This document shows positions 43,293-51,971 of a DNA stretch of 64,000 nt, in pieces (position 1 is the stretch's first letter; every line of letters begins with the position of its first letter). The notes beneath the pieces are model-generated. The model was given only the letters and a program-made list of their open reading frames with translations. It had not been told where the DNA came from and searched no databases. The position numbers and the translations under genes were made by a program. The DNA is from Dehalobacterium formicoaceticum (lineage in GTDB: Bacteria > Bacillota > Dehalobacteriia > Dehalobacteriales > Dehalobacteriaceae), in NCBI RefSeq assembly GCF_002224645.1, contig NZ_CP022121.1, positions 1,246,501 to 1,310,500 on the forward strand, in the 5' to 3' direction.

Positions 43293-43607
43293 ATGATTGA
43301 AGTAACAAAAGATAACTTTGAAGCTGAGGTTTTACAAGCGGAAGGTTTAGTGGTAGTTGATTATTGGAATGAAAAATGCGAACCATGCAAGGCCCTGATG
43401 CCCCATGTTCATGCCTTGGCAGAACAGTACCAGGATAAGGCAAAATTCTGCAGTCTGGATACAACCAGTAATAAAAGACTTTCCATTAGTCAAAAGGTTT
43501 TAGGATTACCCACCATTGCTTTCTATCGAAATGGGGAGAAAATTGACGAATTGGTCAAAGAAATTACCATTGGAGATGTTGAAGCAAAATTGAATGAATT
43601 ATTATAG
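43293..43607 (+). CDS. trxA: Thioredoxin with CEPC active site
   Basis: A 104-residue thioredoxin fold. The active site is C29-E-P-C32 in YWNEKCEPCKALMP, not the standard WCGPC: the Trp before the first Cys is replaced by Lys and the Gly by Glu. Non-standard thioredoxins are known in glycine-reductase operons, where the partner is the GrdA selenoprotein. The cis-Pro loop reads GLPTIAFYRNGE. Probably the dedicated electron carrier from TrxB to GrdA. Confidence 0.93.
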   Translation: MIEVTKDNFEAEVLQAEGLVVVDYWNEKCEPCKALMPHVHALAEQYQDKAKFCSLDTTSNKRLSISQKVLGLPTIAFYRNGEKIDELVKEITIGDVEAKLNELL

Positions 43608-43679
43608 TAGAAATTTTTGTTTCTCAATCAAGAGAACAAAATAAAAAATAAAATATTAATAAAGAAAGGGGCATGCACT

Positions 43680-44123
43680 ATGCTGCAAGGCAAAAAAATT
43701 GCCATTGTTGGTGACCGTGACGGGATTCCCGGACCGGCCATTGAAGAATGCGTCAAATCCGCCGGTGCAGAAGTAGTATTCTCGACAACAGAATGCTTTG
43801 TCTGAACGGCGGCTGGAGCAATGGATCTTGAAAACCAAGCCAGGATCAAAGATTTAGCGGAAAAATACGGAAATGAGGATTTAATCCTTGTTTTAGGCGG
43901 AGCGGAAGCAGAAGCTTCCGGTCTCGCAGCTGAAACCGTAGCTACCGGTGATCCTACTTTTGCGGGTCCATTATCCGGAGTCTCGTTGGGACTTAAATCA
44001 TATCATATTTTTGAACTCAAGGATGAAGTGGATGCAGCTGTTTATGATGAACAAATCAGTATGATGGAAATGGTTCTCGATGTTGATGAAATTGTAAAGG
44101 AAGTTAAGAATTATCGAGGTTAA
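43680..44123 (+). CDS. grdA: Glycine/sarcosine/betaine reductase protein A, selenoprotein (Sec42)
   Basis: A 147-residue selenoprotein when UGA 43803-43805 is decoded as Sec. The reading [19 protein letters not shown] matches the GrdA CxxU active site. The frame continues with [17 protein letters not shown] to TAA 44121. GrdA accepts the carboxymethyl group from protein B as a Se-carboxymethyl and passes it on as a thioester on protein C, becoming oxidised and then reduced by thioredoxin. A gene finder reading UGA as stop would split it into 43680-43805 and a fragment from 43821. The ribosome site is AAAGGGG. Confidence 0.96.
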
Positions 44124-44137
44124 TTGGAGGTGTTTTC

Positions 44138-45679
44138 ATGAGCTTTCCGGTTGTAAAAGGTGCCGCCTATGCTTTGATACAGGCTAATGAAATGGTTATT
44201 CATCATGGCTCCACACAAACCTCGGAACGGCGCAAAAACCCGGAATCAGAGCATCTGCAGAAACTGCCTGAGCATCTCAGGAGTTTTCAGGATGCCGTAA
44301 GCTATCCTCCTAATCAAGTATATATCGGCAATTTGACTCCTGATGCATTAAAAGAAATTCCCCGCCCCTGGTACGAAGCACCGGTTTCCGGTGCTTCCCG
44401 GGATGGGAAATACGGCGAAATTATGCCGGAAGATGAATTTCTTGGATTGATGAAAATTGTTGATGTGTTTGATTTGGTGGTATTAGAAGAAAAGTTCCAG
44501 AAAATTGTAAAAGAGAAAATTGCTGCCCATCCGGTTTTAGGAGATATTAAAGACTCAGACAAATTATCAAAGAATTCGGCAAATGTGGATGAAATCAGTA
44601 AATTAGTAGCAGAACATATGGGACAGCCTTTGTATTTTGAAGGCAAGCTTGTTGGCTGTGTGAAGAAGGCTCATGAGTTTGATGAAGCGTTATCAGATCA
44701 TGTTATGTTTGAGAATCTTGTGAGCAAGGCTTCCGCGGTATTTGCCTTGAAACTATTGCTTTCTAAGTCATCTCTGCAAGCTGAAGAAGTGGAATATATT
44801 ATTGAATGTTCTGAAGAAGCATGCGGTGATATGAACCAAAGAGGCGGAGGTAATTTTGCCAAAGCAATCGGGGAATACTGTGGTTGTGTCAATGCTACCG
44901 GTTCTGATACCAGAAGTTTCTGTGCCGGTCCTGCTCATGGAATCGTTGAAGCTGCAGCATTGGCTCAATCAGGTATTTATAAAAACATTGTAGTAGTGGC
45001 AGGAGGATCCTCGGTTAAGCTGGGCATGAATTCTAAAGATCACGTTAAGAAGGGAATGCCTGCACTGGAAGATATGCTGGGTACATTTGCCATTCATATT
45101 ACGGAAAATGATGGAGAGAGCCCGGTGATTCGTACCGATGGTATCGGGCGTCACAGAATAGGGTCCGGTGCTTCACCTCAGGCTGTAATGACGGCTATTG
45201 TTGCAGATCCATTAGATAAGCTGGGCTACAAGATACCCGACGTTGATCGTTATTCGGCAGAAATGCAAAACCCGGAAATTACTGAACCAGCTGGAGCAGG
45301 TGATGTTCCTTTAGCAAATTATAAAATGATTGGTGCCTTGGCTGTGAAACGAGGCGAATTGGGAAAAGCGGATCTGCTGAATGCAGTTAATAATTTTGGT
45401 ATGTCCGGTTTTGCTCCTACCCAGGGACATATTCCTTCCGGAGTTCCTTTCGTAGGACATGCTCGTGATATGATTCAGGAAGGAAAAATAGAAAGAGCCA
45501 TGGTTATTGGGAAAGGAAGTCTCTTCCTGGGCAGATTGACCAACCTATTTGACGGTGTTTCCTTTATCATGGAAAAGAACAGCGGTATATCAAATGAAGC
45601 CGGTTTTAACAAGGAAGAAGTAAGGTCAATGATTGCAGAGGCAATGCGGGATTTTGCCAAAGCTTTCCGAGTTGAATAA
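44138..45679 (+). CDS. grdC: Glycine reductase complex protein C, beta subunit
   Basis: A 513-residue GrdC, normal length. The sequence resembles a ketoacyl-synthase III/phosphate acyltransferase-like fold, with YIIECSEEACGDMNQRGGGN and ATGSDTRSFCAGPAHGIVEAA (in parts) around residues 225-265, and a conserved Cys in that stretch. With GrdD it forms protein C, which releases acetyl phosphate from the acetyl thioester with phosphate. Directly follows grdA behind TTGGAGGTG. Confidence 0.94.
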   Translation: MSFPVVKGAAYALIQANEMVIHHGSTQTSERRKNPESEHLQKLPEHLRSFQDAVSYPPNQVYIGNLTPDALKEIPRPWYEAPVSGASRDGKYGEIMPEDEFLGLMKIVDVFDLVVLEEKFQKIVKEKIAAHPVLGDIKDSDKLSKNSANVDEISKLVAEHMGQPLYFEGKLVGCVKKAHEFDEALSDHVMFENLVSKASAVFALKLLLSKSSLQAEEVEYIIECSEEACGDMNQRGGGNFAKAIGEYCGCVNATGSDTRSFCAGPAHGIVEAAALAQSGIYKNIVVVAGGSSVKLGMNSKDHVKKGMPALEDMLGTFAIHITENDGESPVIRTDGIGRHRIGSGASPQAVMTAIVADPLDKLGYKIPDVDRYSAEMQNPEITEPAGAGDVPLANYKMIGALAVKRGELGKADLLNAVNNFGMSGFAPTQGHIPSGVPFVGHARDMIQEGKIERAMVIGKGSLFLGRLTNLFDGVSFIMEKNSGISNEAGFNKEEVRSMIAEAMRDFAKAFRVE

Positions 45680-45716
45680 ATAGTCCCGATGCAAAAACCC
45701 TAAAGGGGGTGAAATC

Positions 45717-46880
45717 TTGGGTGTAAACCAGATCAGAGAAACAATTGCTGATGTATTTGAAGATATAGCCCATGGCTTGGAAACAGGATCCTTTGGAAAG
45801 AAAATCAGAGTGGGACTGACCGTTTTGGGCAGTGAGCATGGGCCGCAAGAATTAGTTTGCGGTGCGGAATTGGCTCAAAGTCAAAATCCTGATCTCCAGG
45901 TTGTGGTGATTGGCAGCGGTGTAGAAACTCAATTGGAAACAGTAGAGGCGGCAGATGAAAAAGAGGCTCATGCCAAAATGGATCAATTACTTTTAAATGG
46001 ATCTCTGGATGCAGCTGTGACCATGCACTACAGCTTTCCCATCGGTGTTTCCACCATTGGTAAAGTTTTAACTCCTGCTAAAGGAAAAGAAATGTTATTA
46101 GCCACTACCACCGGCACCTCAGCCACGGAGCGAGTATCTGCCATGTTGAGAAATGCTATTTATGGTATTGCTGCCGCAAAAGCATGCGGGAAGAGTAATC
46201 CAACGGTGGGTATTTTGAATATTGACGGGGCTAGACAGGTTGAAAGATCCTTAAAGAAACTCCAGGAAGGGGGATACCCCATCCAATTCGTCGAATCGGC
46301 ACGAGCAGACGGCGGCGTGATGATGCGAGGCAATGATCTTCTCATGGGTGTTCCAGACATCATGGTTCTAGACAGCTTAACGGGCAATGTATTAATGAAG
46401 GTTTTTTCCGCTTATAGTACCGGGGGAAGCTATGAATCTTTAGGCTCCGGATACGGACCTGGCGTGGGAGAAGCTTATGACAGAATTATCTGCATTATCT
46501 CCCGTGCATCGGGCGCTCCGGTCATTTCCGGTGCGATTCGATTTGCGGCAGACTGTGCCAAGGGTAAATTGCTGGACAAAATAAAGGACGAATTTGCCAT
46601 GGCCAAAAAAGCCGGCTGGGATAATCTGATTAAAACTTTAGAATGTGCAGTAACGACAAAACCGGTTGAGAGCAGTGAAGTGGCAGCTCCACCGAAAAAA
46701 CCTGTTACGGAAGCCATTCCCGGCATTGATGTCATGCAATTAGAGGATGCGGTATTAGTTTTATGGAAAGCCGGCATCTATGCGGAAAGCGGAATGGGTT
46801 GTACCGGACCGATTGTGATGATTGCTCCGGAAGATCAGGAAAAATCCGTCGAATTACTTAAGGCAAATGAGTACCTGTAA
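45717..46880 (+). CDS. grdD: Glycine reductase complex protein C, alpha subunit
   Basis: A 387-residue GrdD related to phosphate acyltransferases (PlsX-like region ESARADGGVMMRGNDLLMGVPDIMV, in part). It has the C-terminal segment SGMGCTGPIVMIAPED with the conserved Cys proposed to carry the acetyl thioester. A TTG start lies behind AAAGGGGGTGA, a full match to the anti-Shine-Dalgarno sequence. Acts with GrdC to make acetyl phosphate for ATP synthesis by acetate kinase, which is not in this window. Confidence 0.94.
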   Translation: MGVNQIRETIADVFEDIAHGLETGSFGKKIRVGLTVLGSEHGPQELVCGAELAQSQNPDLQVVVIGSGVETQLETVEAADEKEAHAKMDQLLLNGSLDAAVTMHYSFPIGVSTIGKVLTPAKGKEMLLATTTGTSATERVSAMLRNAIYGIAAAKACGKSNPTVGILNIDGARQVERSLKKLQEGGYPIQFVESARADGGVMMRGNDLLMGVPDIMVLDSLTGNVLMKVFSAYSTGGSYESLGSGYGPGVGEAYDRIICIISRASGAPVISGAIRFAADCAKGKLLDKIKDEFAMAKKAGWDNLIKTLECAVTTKPVESSEVAAPPKKPVTEAIPGIDVMQLEDAVLVLWKAGIYAESGMGCTGPIVMIAPEDQEKSVELLKANEYL

Positions 46881-46895
46881 AGAGGAGAGACTTCA

Positions 46896-47264
46896 TTGAA
46901 AAGCATAATCATCACCAATAACCCAGTTGTGCGGGAAAAATTCGAAAACATATTTTTTGTTGATGGTTCGGTAGAGGACACTTTCATTAAAGTAAGGGAT
47001 ATGGTTCATGATGGTTATGAGCTAATCAGTCATCCCTTGGCAGCAAGTATTCGCTTGATGTATTCTCCATATCGTTCCGTTATTATCGGAAAACGTTTAG
47101 AGAAAGTTGATCCTTTATCTGCGCAAATCATTGAAGACAGTATCATTAAGTACAAGCTGCACACAGACCATAGAAAGAAAGATATGACTCATCATGACGA
47201 TTATCAAAATATTGATTTAATTCTTTTGGAATCGGCTTTGTCCGAACAACAAGCATTTTGGTGA
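46896..47264 (+). CDS. grdX: GrdX family protein
   Basis: A 122-residue protein with the GrdX pattern: IIITNNPVVREKF at the N-terminus, HPLAASIRLMYSPYRSVIIG in the middle (in part). GrdX is found only in grd operons and its function is unknown. TTG start behind AGAGGAGAG. In many genomes grdX is near the start of the operon; here it separates the protein C genes from the protein B genes. Confidence 0.9.
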   Translation: MKSIIITNNPVVREKFENIFFVDGSVEDTFIKVRDMVHDGYELISHPLAASIRLMYSPYRSVIIGKRLEKVDPLSAQIIEDSIIKYKLHTDHRKKDMTHHDDYQNIDLILLESALSEQQAFW

Positions 47265-47304
47265 TAAAAAAAGAATTAGTTAAATTTTTTAGGAGGTGAC
47301 AATA

Positions 47305-48591
47305 TTGAAACTGGAAATTGGAAGAATTATCATCAAAGATATTCAATTAGGTACAGAAAACTCTGTTAAAGAGGGAGTTTTAACCGTTAACAGTGAAGGT
47401 TTAATCGCGAAACTAAAAGAAGACGATCGAATTAAAGATGTCAAGTTAGATGTTGCCAAGCCCGGTGATAAGGTTAGAATTATTCCTGTAAAAGACGTCA
47501 TTGAACCGCGCGTAAAAATTGAGGGTGGAAACAATGGCTTTCCCGGAGTTACCTCAAAACAAGCTCAATGCGGTGAAGGCAAGACTAATGTTCTTTTTGG
47601 CGCTGCTGTTGTCACAATAGGAGATGTTGTTGGTTTTCAGGAAGGTGTTATTGACATGTGGGGCGAAGGTGCCAAGTGGACTCCTTTCTCCAAAACCCTT
47701 AATTTAACCGTGGATATTTCCGTTGTCGATGGTTTGGCGCCGCATGTTCACGAAGAAACTGTACGTTTAGCAGGTTTAAAGGCTGGAGAATATGTTGGCC
47801 TCGCCGGAAAAGATCTTACTCCGGACGAAGTTATTACGTATGAGATGGGCAATATTTTTGAAGAAACTGCAAAATATCCCAAACTGCCCAAGGTGCTCTA
47901 TGCTGAAATGATGATTACTCAGGGACTTCTTCATGACACCTATATCTATGGTGTTAATGCTCAGACGATTTTGCCCACGGTTCTCCATCCTTTTGAAGAA
48001 CTAGATAATGCTGTGGTGAGCGGTAACTGTGTTGCTGCCTGCGACAAGATTACCACCTATCAGCATCAAAACAACAGTGTCATTGAAGATCTTTATGCTC
48101 AACACGGTAAAGAAATTAACTTCCTGGGCTGCATTATGGTGCCTGAGCACACGACCTTAGCCGGGAAACTTCGTGTTTCTACCTATGTTCTTAAGCTTGC
48201 CAAAATGTTTGGAGCAGATGCCGTTATGGTTTCAGAGGAAGGTTATGGAAACCCGGATTCCGACTTATTGATGATTTGTAAGAAATGTGAAGATGCCGGC
48301 ATTATTACTCAGTTAATTACTGACGAATGTGCGGGTAGAGATGGCATGGATCAACCTTTGGCTGATACTGCCAAAGAAGCGGTTGCTGTTGTTTCCGGTG
48401 GAAACGTGAGTCATGTAGTTACCTTGCCACCGGCAGAAAAAGTAATTGGCAATGCCGCCTCTATTGCAGTTTTAGCAGGTGGTTGGGAAGGTGCCTTATT
48501 GGAAGACGGTACACTGATGTGCGAATTAAATGCGGTCATCGGAGCAACTTCTGAAATTGGTTTCCATAATGTTACCTGTCGCTTATATTAA
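47305..48591 (+). CDS. Glycine/sarcosine/betaine reductase protein B, alpha/beta proprotein (GrdE/GrdG/GrdI type)
   Basis: A 428-residue proprotein. The start KLEIGRIIIKDIQLG and VKDVIEPRVKIEGG are family hallmarks. C242 in VSGNCVAACDK is the residue at which the chain self-cleaves (Asn-Cys bond) to leave a pyruvoyl group that forms a Schiff base with the amino substrate. The start is TTG 47305 six bases after AGGAGGTGA; a GTG at 47296 lies within that site. Whether the complex uses glycine, sarcosine or betaine cannot be settled by eye, so no symbol is given. Confidence 0.9.
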   Translation: MKLEIGRIIIKDIQLGTENSVKEGVLTVNSEGLIAKLKEDDRIKDVKLDVAKPGDKVRIIPVKDVIEPRVKIEGGNNGFPGVTSKQAQCGEGKTNVLFGAAVVTIGDVVGFQEGVIDMWGEGAKWTPFSKTLNLTVDISVVDGLAPHVHEETVRLAGLKAGEYVGLAGKDLTPDEVITYEMGNIFEETAKYPKLPKVLYAEMMITQGLLHDTYIYGVNAQTILPTVLHPFEELDNAVVSGNCVAACDKITTYQHQNNSVIEDLYAQHGKEINFLGCIMVPEHTTLAGKLRVSTYVLKLAKMFGADAVMVSEEGYGNPDSDLLMICKKCEDAGIITQLITDECAGRDGMDQPLADTAKEAVAVVSGGNVSHVVTLPPAEKVIGNAASIAVLAGGWEGALLEDGTLMCELNAVIGATSEIGFHNVTCRLY

Positions 48592-48616
48592 ATAATTGAT
48601 GAAAGGAGGAAATTTG

Positions 48617-49927
48617 ATGTCTGATAAATATAAAGTATTATACTATGTCAATCAATTTTTCGGTCAGGTCGGCGGAGAAGACAAAGCCGGAATGGCGCCG
48701 GAATATCGGGCTGAAAAGGTGGGTCCGGCTGTGGGATTTGAAGGAGCACTTAACGGCCAGGGCGAAGTAGTGGGAACTCTGATCTGTGGTGATAACTACT
48801 TTAACGAAAATCAAGAAGATGCGATGTCCTTTATTTTGAATAAAGTCAAGGAAATTGCCCCTGATGTTTTTGTCGCCGGTCCTGCTTTTAATGCCGGACG
48901 ATATGGTGTTGCCTGCGCAGAAATCTGCAAGGCTGTCGCTGCAGAAATGAAAATTCCTGTGGTAACCGGTATGTATATTGAAAACCCAGGCGTAGATGTC
49001 TGCAAGGATGTAGCTTATATCATCGCGACCACTGATACTGCCGGTGGTATGAGAAAAGCACTTCCCTTAATGGCAGCCATTACTGATAAATTGGCCAAAG
49101 GTTTGGAAGTAGGATCTCCCGAGGAGGAAGGATACATTCCCCGTGGCATGAGAAAAACCCTTTTTGTCGAAAAAAGAGGTTCCTTACGTGCAGTGGAAAT
49201 GTTGCTTGCGCGATTAAAAGGTCAGCCTTTTGAAACAGAAATGCCCATGCCTGTTTTTGATGTGGTAGATCCGGCTCCTGCTATCAAAGATTTAAGTAAA
49301 GCAACAATTGCTTTATGTACTACCGGAGGTATTGTCCCGGAAGGTAACCCGGACCATATTCAATCCGCTAGTGCCCAAAAATGGGGTAAATATGATGTCG
49401 CAGGAAAGGATGCACTTGTTGCTCCTGACTTTTACACCACTCATGGCGGCTTTGACCCGGTTTATGCCAATGAAGATCCCGACCGTGTAGTTCCTTTGGA
49501 TATTCTAAGAGAATTCGAAAAGGAAGGATACATTGGCAAGGTTTATGAATTCTTCTATACCACTACCGGTACCGGTACAGCTGTAAGCAAGGGTAGAGAA
49601 TTTGGAACCGAAATTGGTGCTGAATTAAAAGCGGCCGGTGTAGATGGGGTTATACTCACATCCACCTGAGGTACCTGTACTCGTTGCGGAGCAACGATGG
49701 TAAAAGAAATCGAAAGATACGGTATTCCGATTGTCCACATGGCAACAATCACGACGATTTCCGAATCAGTAGGGGCCAATAGAATCGTACCCACAATCGC
49801 TATTCCCTACCCGGTGGGAAATCCCAATCTCAATGCCGAGGATGAGCATACACTAAGAAGAAGTTTGGTTAAAAAAGCAGTGGATGCTTTGGGCGCCGAA
49901 ATTACCGGAGCTACAATCTTTGAATAA
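48617..49927 (+). CDS. Glycine/sarcosine/betaine reductase protein B, selenoprotein subunit (GrdB/GrdF/GrdH type, Sec351)
   Basis: A 436-residue selenoprotein when UGA 49667-49669 is read as Sec. ILTST-U-GTCTRCGATMVKEIER contains the UxxCxxC redox site of the family at residue 351. The frame then runs through VGANRIVPTIAIPYPVGNP to TAA 49925. TCGTTGC-GGA-GCAACGA (49681-49697), a 7-bp stem with G at the loop start, is a good bacterial SECIS. The subunit attacks the Schiff-base-bound substrate and transfers the carboxymethyl to GrdA. Reading UGA as stop would split it into 48617-49669 and a 3' fragment. Confidence 0.95.
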
Positions 49928-49946
49928 AATATTTTAAATATGTTCG

Positions 49947-49977
49947 AAAAAAGCACAACATTTTGTTGTGCTTTTTC
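49947..49977. terminator. Bidirectional terminator at the end of the grd operon
   Basis: AAAAAGCACAACA pairs with TGTTGTGCTTTTT around TTT; A- and T-runs make it usable on both strands, for grdB/F/H and for the converging DUF5714 gene. Confidence 0.88.
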
Positions 49978-49982
49978 ACATC

Positions 49983-50606
49983 TTATAAATCATCAGTTAT
50001 TTTGCATTCGTATTTCTCTCTGTCAGTCGGCCAATAGGGACATCGTTGCTTTTGGCACTCATTATTGTTTTCATGGTAATGACAAACGATTGGTTCCTTA
50101 ATCTGAATATCAAGCCTAAGTACTTCATTTATTTGGGGAAGCACGCTTTTTATGGCAGTAAACGAGGTCCTTTTGCAGCAGCGGGGTCCGCCCAATTCTG
50201 CCATATCAAGCAAAGCCTGCCCCGTTGCGCGGTTAAGATACCCCCAAGGTTTTCTGGAGAGGGGAGAGCTGTTTGTCATAATGCTCAAAAAAATTCCTAA
50301 TCCGACCGCTGCTCCACAAGCGCCGTAATAGCCGCAAAAGCCTCCTAAAACATTATGGGCGCGGCTTAAGGCTTCCTCCAGATCACGTTCCAGAATAGTA
50401 ATGTCACGACCCTGCTTATAGCGGCAGACAGTCAGTAATGCTGCCGGCACGATATAATGATGCACTGGACAATGCATGGGTAATCCATCGATATCCATCA
50501 ATTGCATTAACAAAGAAATCAAATCCCCATCATTAGTTTCAATGAAATAAGATGTGCAGACATCTGTTACCATCTGGTAATATTTATCATATTCCTTCAT
50601 ATCCAT
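49983..50606 (-). CDS. DUF5714 domain protein (Cys-rich)
   Basis: A 207-residue soluble protein with many Cys and His: MHCPVHHYIVPA near residue 44, GGFCGYYGACGAAVG near residue 90, GGPRCCKR near 140 and CHYHENNNECQKQRCPYW near the end. The arrangement suggests a metal or iron-sulfur site. DUF5714 proteins occur in anaerobes near methyltransferases and corrinoid metabolism but have no proven function. The gene converges on the grd operon and shares its terminator. ATG 50606 follows GGGGGGAGAAGAG. Confidence 0.75.
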   Translation of the reverse strand: MDMKEYDKYYQMVTDVCTSYFIETNDGDLISLLMQLMDIDGLPMHCPVHHYIVPAALLTVCRYKQGRDITILERDLEEALSRAHNVLGGFCGYYGACGAAVGLGIFLSIMTNSSPLSRKPWGYLNRATGQALLDMAELGGPRCCKRTSFTAIKSVLPQINEVLRLDIQIKEPIVCHYHENNNECQKQRCPYWPTDREKYECKITDDL

Positions 50607-50936
50607 GCCTCTTCTCCCCCCTTTGATTTTTAAAAAGCTATTGAAGTTTCTTCGATCCTGTTTAAATCATTCAGCATATATCTAATAATAGACACAATCT
50701 GTTAGTTGATCAAAACCAGAATAGCAGATATTGGATTTATTATCAAGTACCCAAGTTTATTTTATTAAATATCTTATGGAACACCTTTATTTAGCAATGC
50801 CAATTATATAAGTTATATAGGAATTATACGGGGATTTTGCATATTCATAGAAATATAAATAAAGAAGTGCTTTTCCATGATAAATCACTTATAATAATAG
50901 CTATAAAACAAATAGAATTAGTAGGGAGTTTTAATT
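50607..50936. other. 330-base AT-rich intergenic region between divergent genes
   Basis: It should hold promoters for the DUF5714 gene (minus strand) and the importer operon. A TATAAT-like box is at about 50890 before the binding-protein gene. I see no cobalamin-riboswitch B12 box, no terminator and no reading frame of note. Confidence 0.4.
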
Positions 50937-51842
50937 ATGAAAAAAAACATGTTTCTATTGGCAATTCTCATACTGATGCTCAGTCTCTCTCTGGGCTGCA
51001 CCGTTAGTATGCCGGAAACTAAGACCGGGACTACCATTATCGATAGTGTCGGACGGGAGGTTGTCATTAAAGAAACCCCGAAAAAAATCGTTTCCATTTC
51101 CCCGGCAATCACAGAAATTCTCTTTGCTTTGGGCCTGGATCAGGAAATTATTGCGGTTTCTAATTATTGTGATTACCCGGAAGCCGCTTTGGCAAAGGAT
51201 AAGGTTGGGGGATTTAAGGATCCCAACGTAGAGCTTATTCTGTCTAAGGATCCTGATCTCGTTTTTGCTTCGGCAGGCGTGCAGGAAGAATTGATTACCA
51301 AGATGGAAGAATTAAATCTTCCTGTCGTTGTTTTAGAATCGGCAACCATTCAGCAGGTGCTGGACAATATTGAATTGGCCGGTGAAATCACTGATAAAAA
51401 TGAAAAAGCCAAGGAAATTGTCGACGATATGACACAAAGAATGGATGAAATTATTACTAAAGTAAAAGATCAGCCGAAACCCAAGGTTTTCTTTGAAGTT
51501 TGGGATGATCCCTTAATGTCGGCCGGATCTACCAGCTTTATTCATAATCTTATTGAAACGGCAGGGGGTACGAATGTGGCAGGTGAAACGGATGAAGAAT
51601 TTTATACTTACAGCATGGAAAAATTACTGGAAACAGATCCGGATATTTATATAATCAATGCACACAGCCATACGCCGGAGGATATTAAAACGAGAAACGG
51701 ATATGAGGTATTAAGTGCGGTTAAAAATGATCAGGTTTTTACGGTTGATGACAGTCTGATTAGCCGGGCCGGTCCCCGGGTAATTCAAGGATTGGAAGAA
51801 ATGGCTCAGATTATCCATCCGGAGGTTTTTAAGAATAATTAA
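50937..51842 (+). CDS. Cobalamin/siderophore-type ABC importer, substrate-binding lipoprotein
   Basis: A 301-residue lipoprotein with lipobox SLGC at about residue 21. The mature protein is the helical-backbone type III binding fold of BtuF/FecB: IIDSVGREVVIKETPKKIVSISPAITEILFALG (in part) at the start, and GGFKDPNVELILSKDPDLV. No riboswitch tells B12 from ferric siderophore or haem. In an organism using many corrinoid methyltransferases, B12 import would make sense; this is inference. A hairpin separates it from the permease gene. Confidence 0.87.
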   Translation: MKKNMFLLAILILMLSLSLGCTVSMPETKTGTTIIDSVGREVVIKETPKKIVSISPAITEILFALGLDQEIIAVSNYCDYPEAALAKDKVGGFKDPNVELILSKDPDLVFASAGVQEELITKMEELNLPVVVLESATIQQVLDNIELAGEITDKNEKAKEIVDDMTQRMDEIITKVKDQPKPKVFFEVWDDPLMSAGSTSFIHNLIETAGGTNVAGETDEEFYTYSMEKLLETDPDIYIINAHSHTPEDIKTRNGYEVLSAVKNDQVFTVDDSLISRAGPRVIQGLEEMAQIIHPEVFKNN

Positions 51843-51875
51843 CCGGATTGCAAAGAATAGTCCCAAAATAGACCA

Positions 51876-51925
51876 ATCATCCTATACTCTGAAGCAAGAA
51901 GTTCTTCTTTCGGATTTAGGATGAT
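51876..51925 (+). promoter_or_regulatory. Intercistronic hairpin between binding protein and permease genes
   Basis: ATCATCCTA pairs with TAGGATGAT, with inner pairing of GAAG and AGAAG/CTTCTT. There is no good T run, so it more likely stabilises the upstream mRNA or attenuates partly, giving more binding protein than permease. Confidence 0.45.
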
Positions 51926-51971
51926 ATCGCATTTATGCTGATTTTTGTAATGACCTTAATGGAGAAATTAA

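Noticed and set aside
50607-50936. Cobalamin riboswitch before the BtuF-like gene
   Set aside because: The region is AT-rich with no B12 box and no terminator-like stem.
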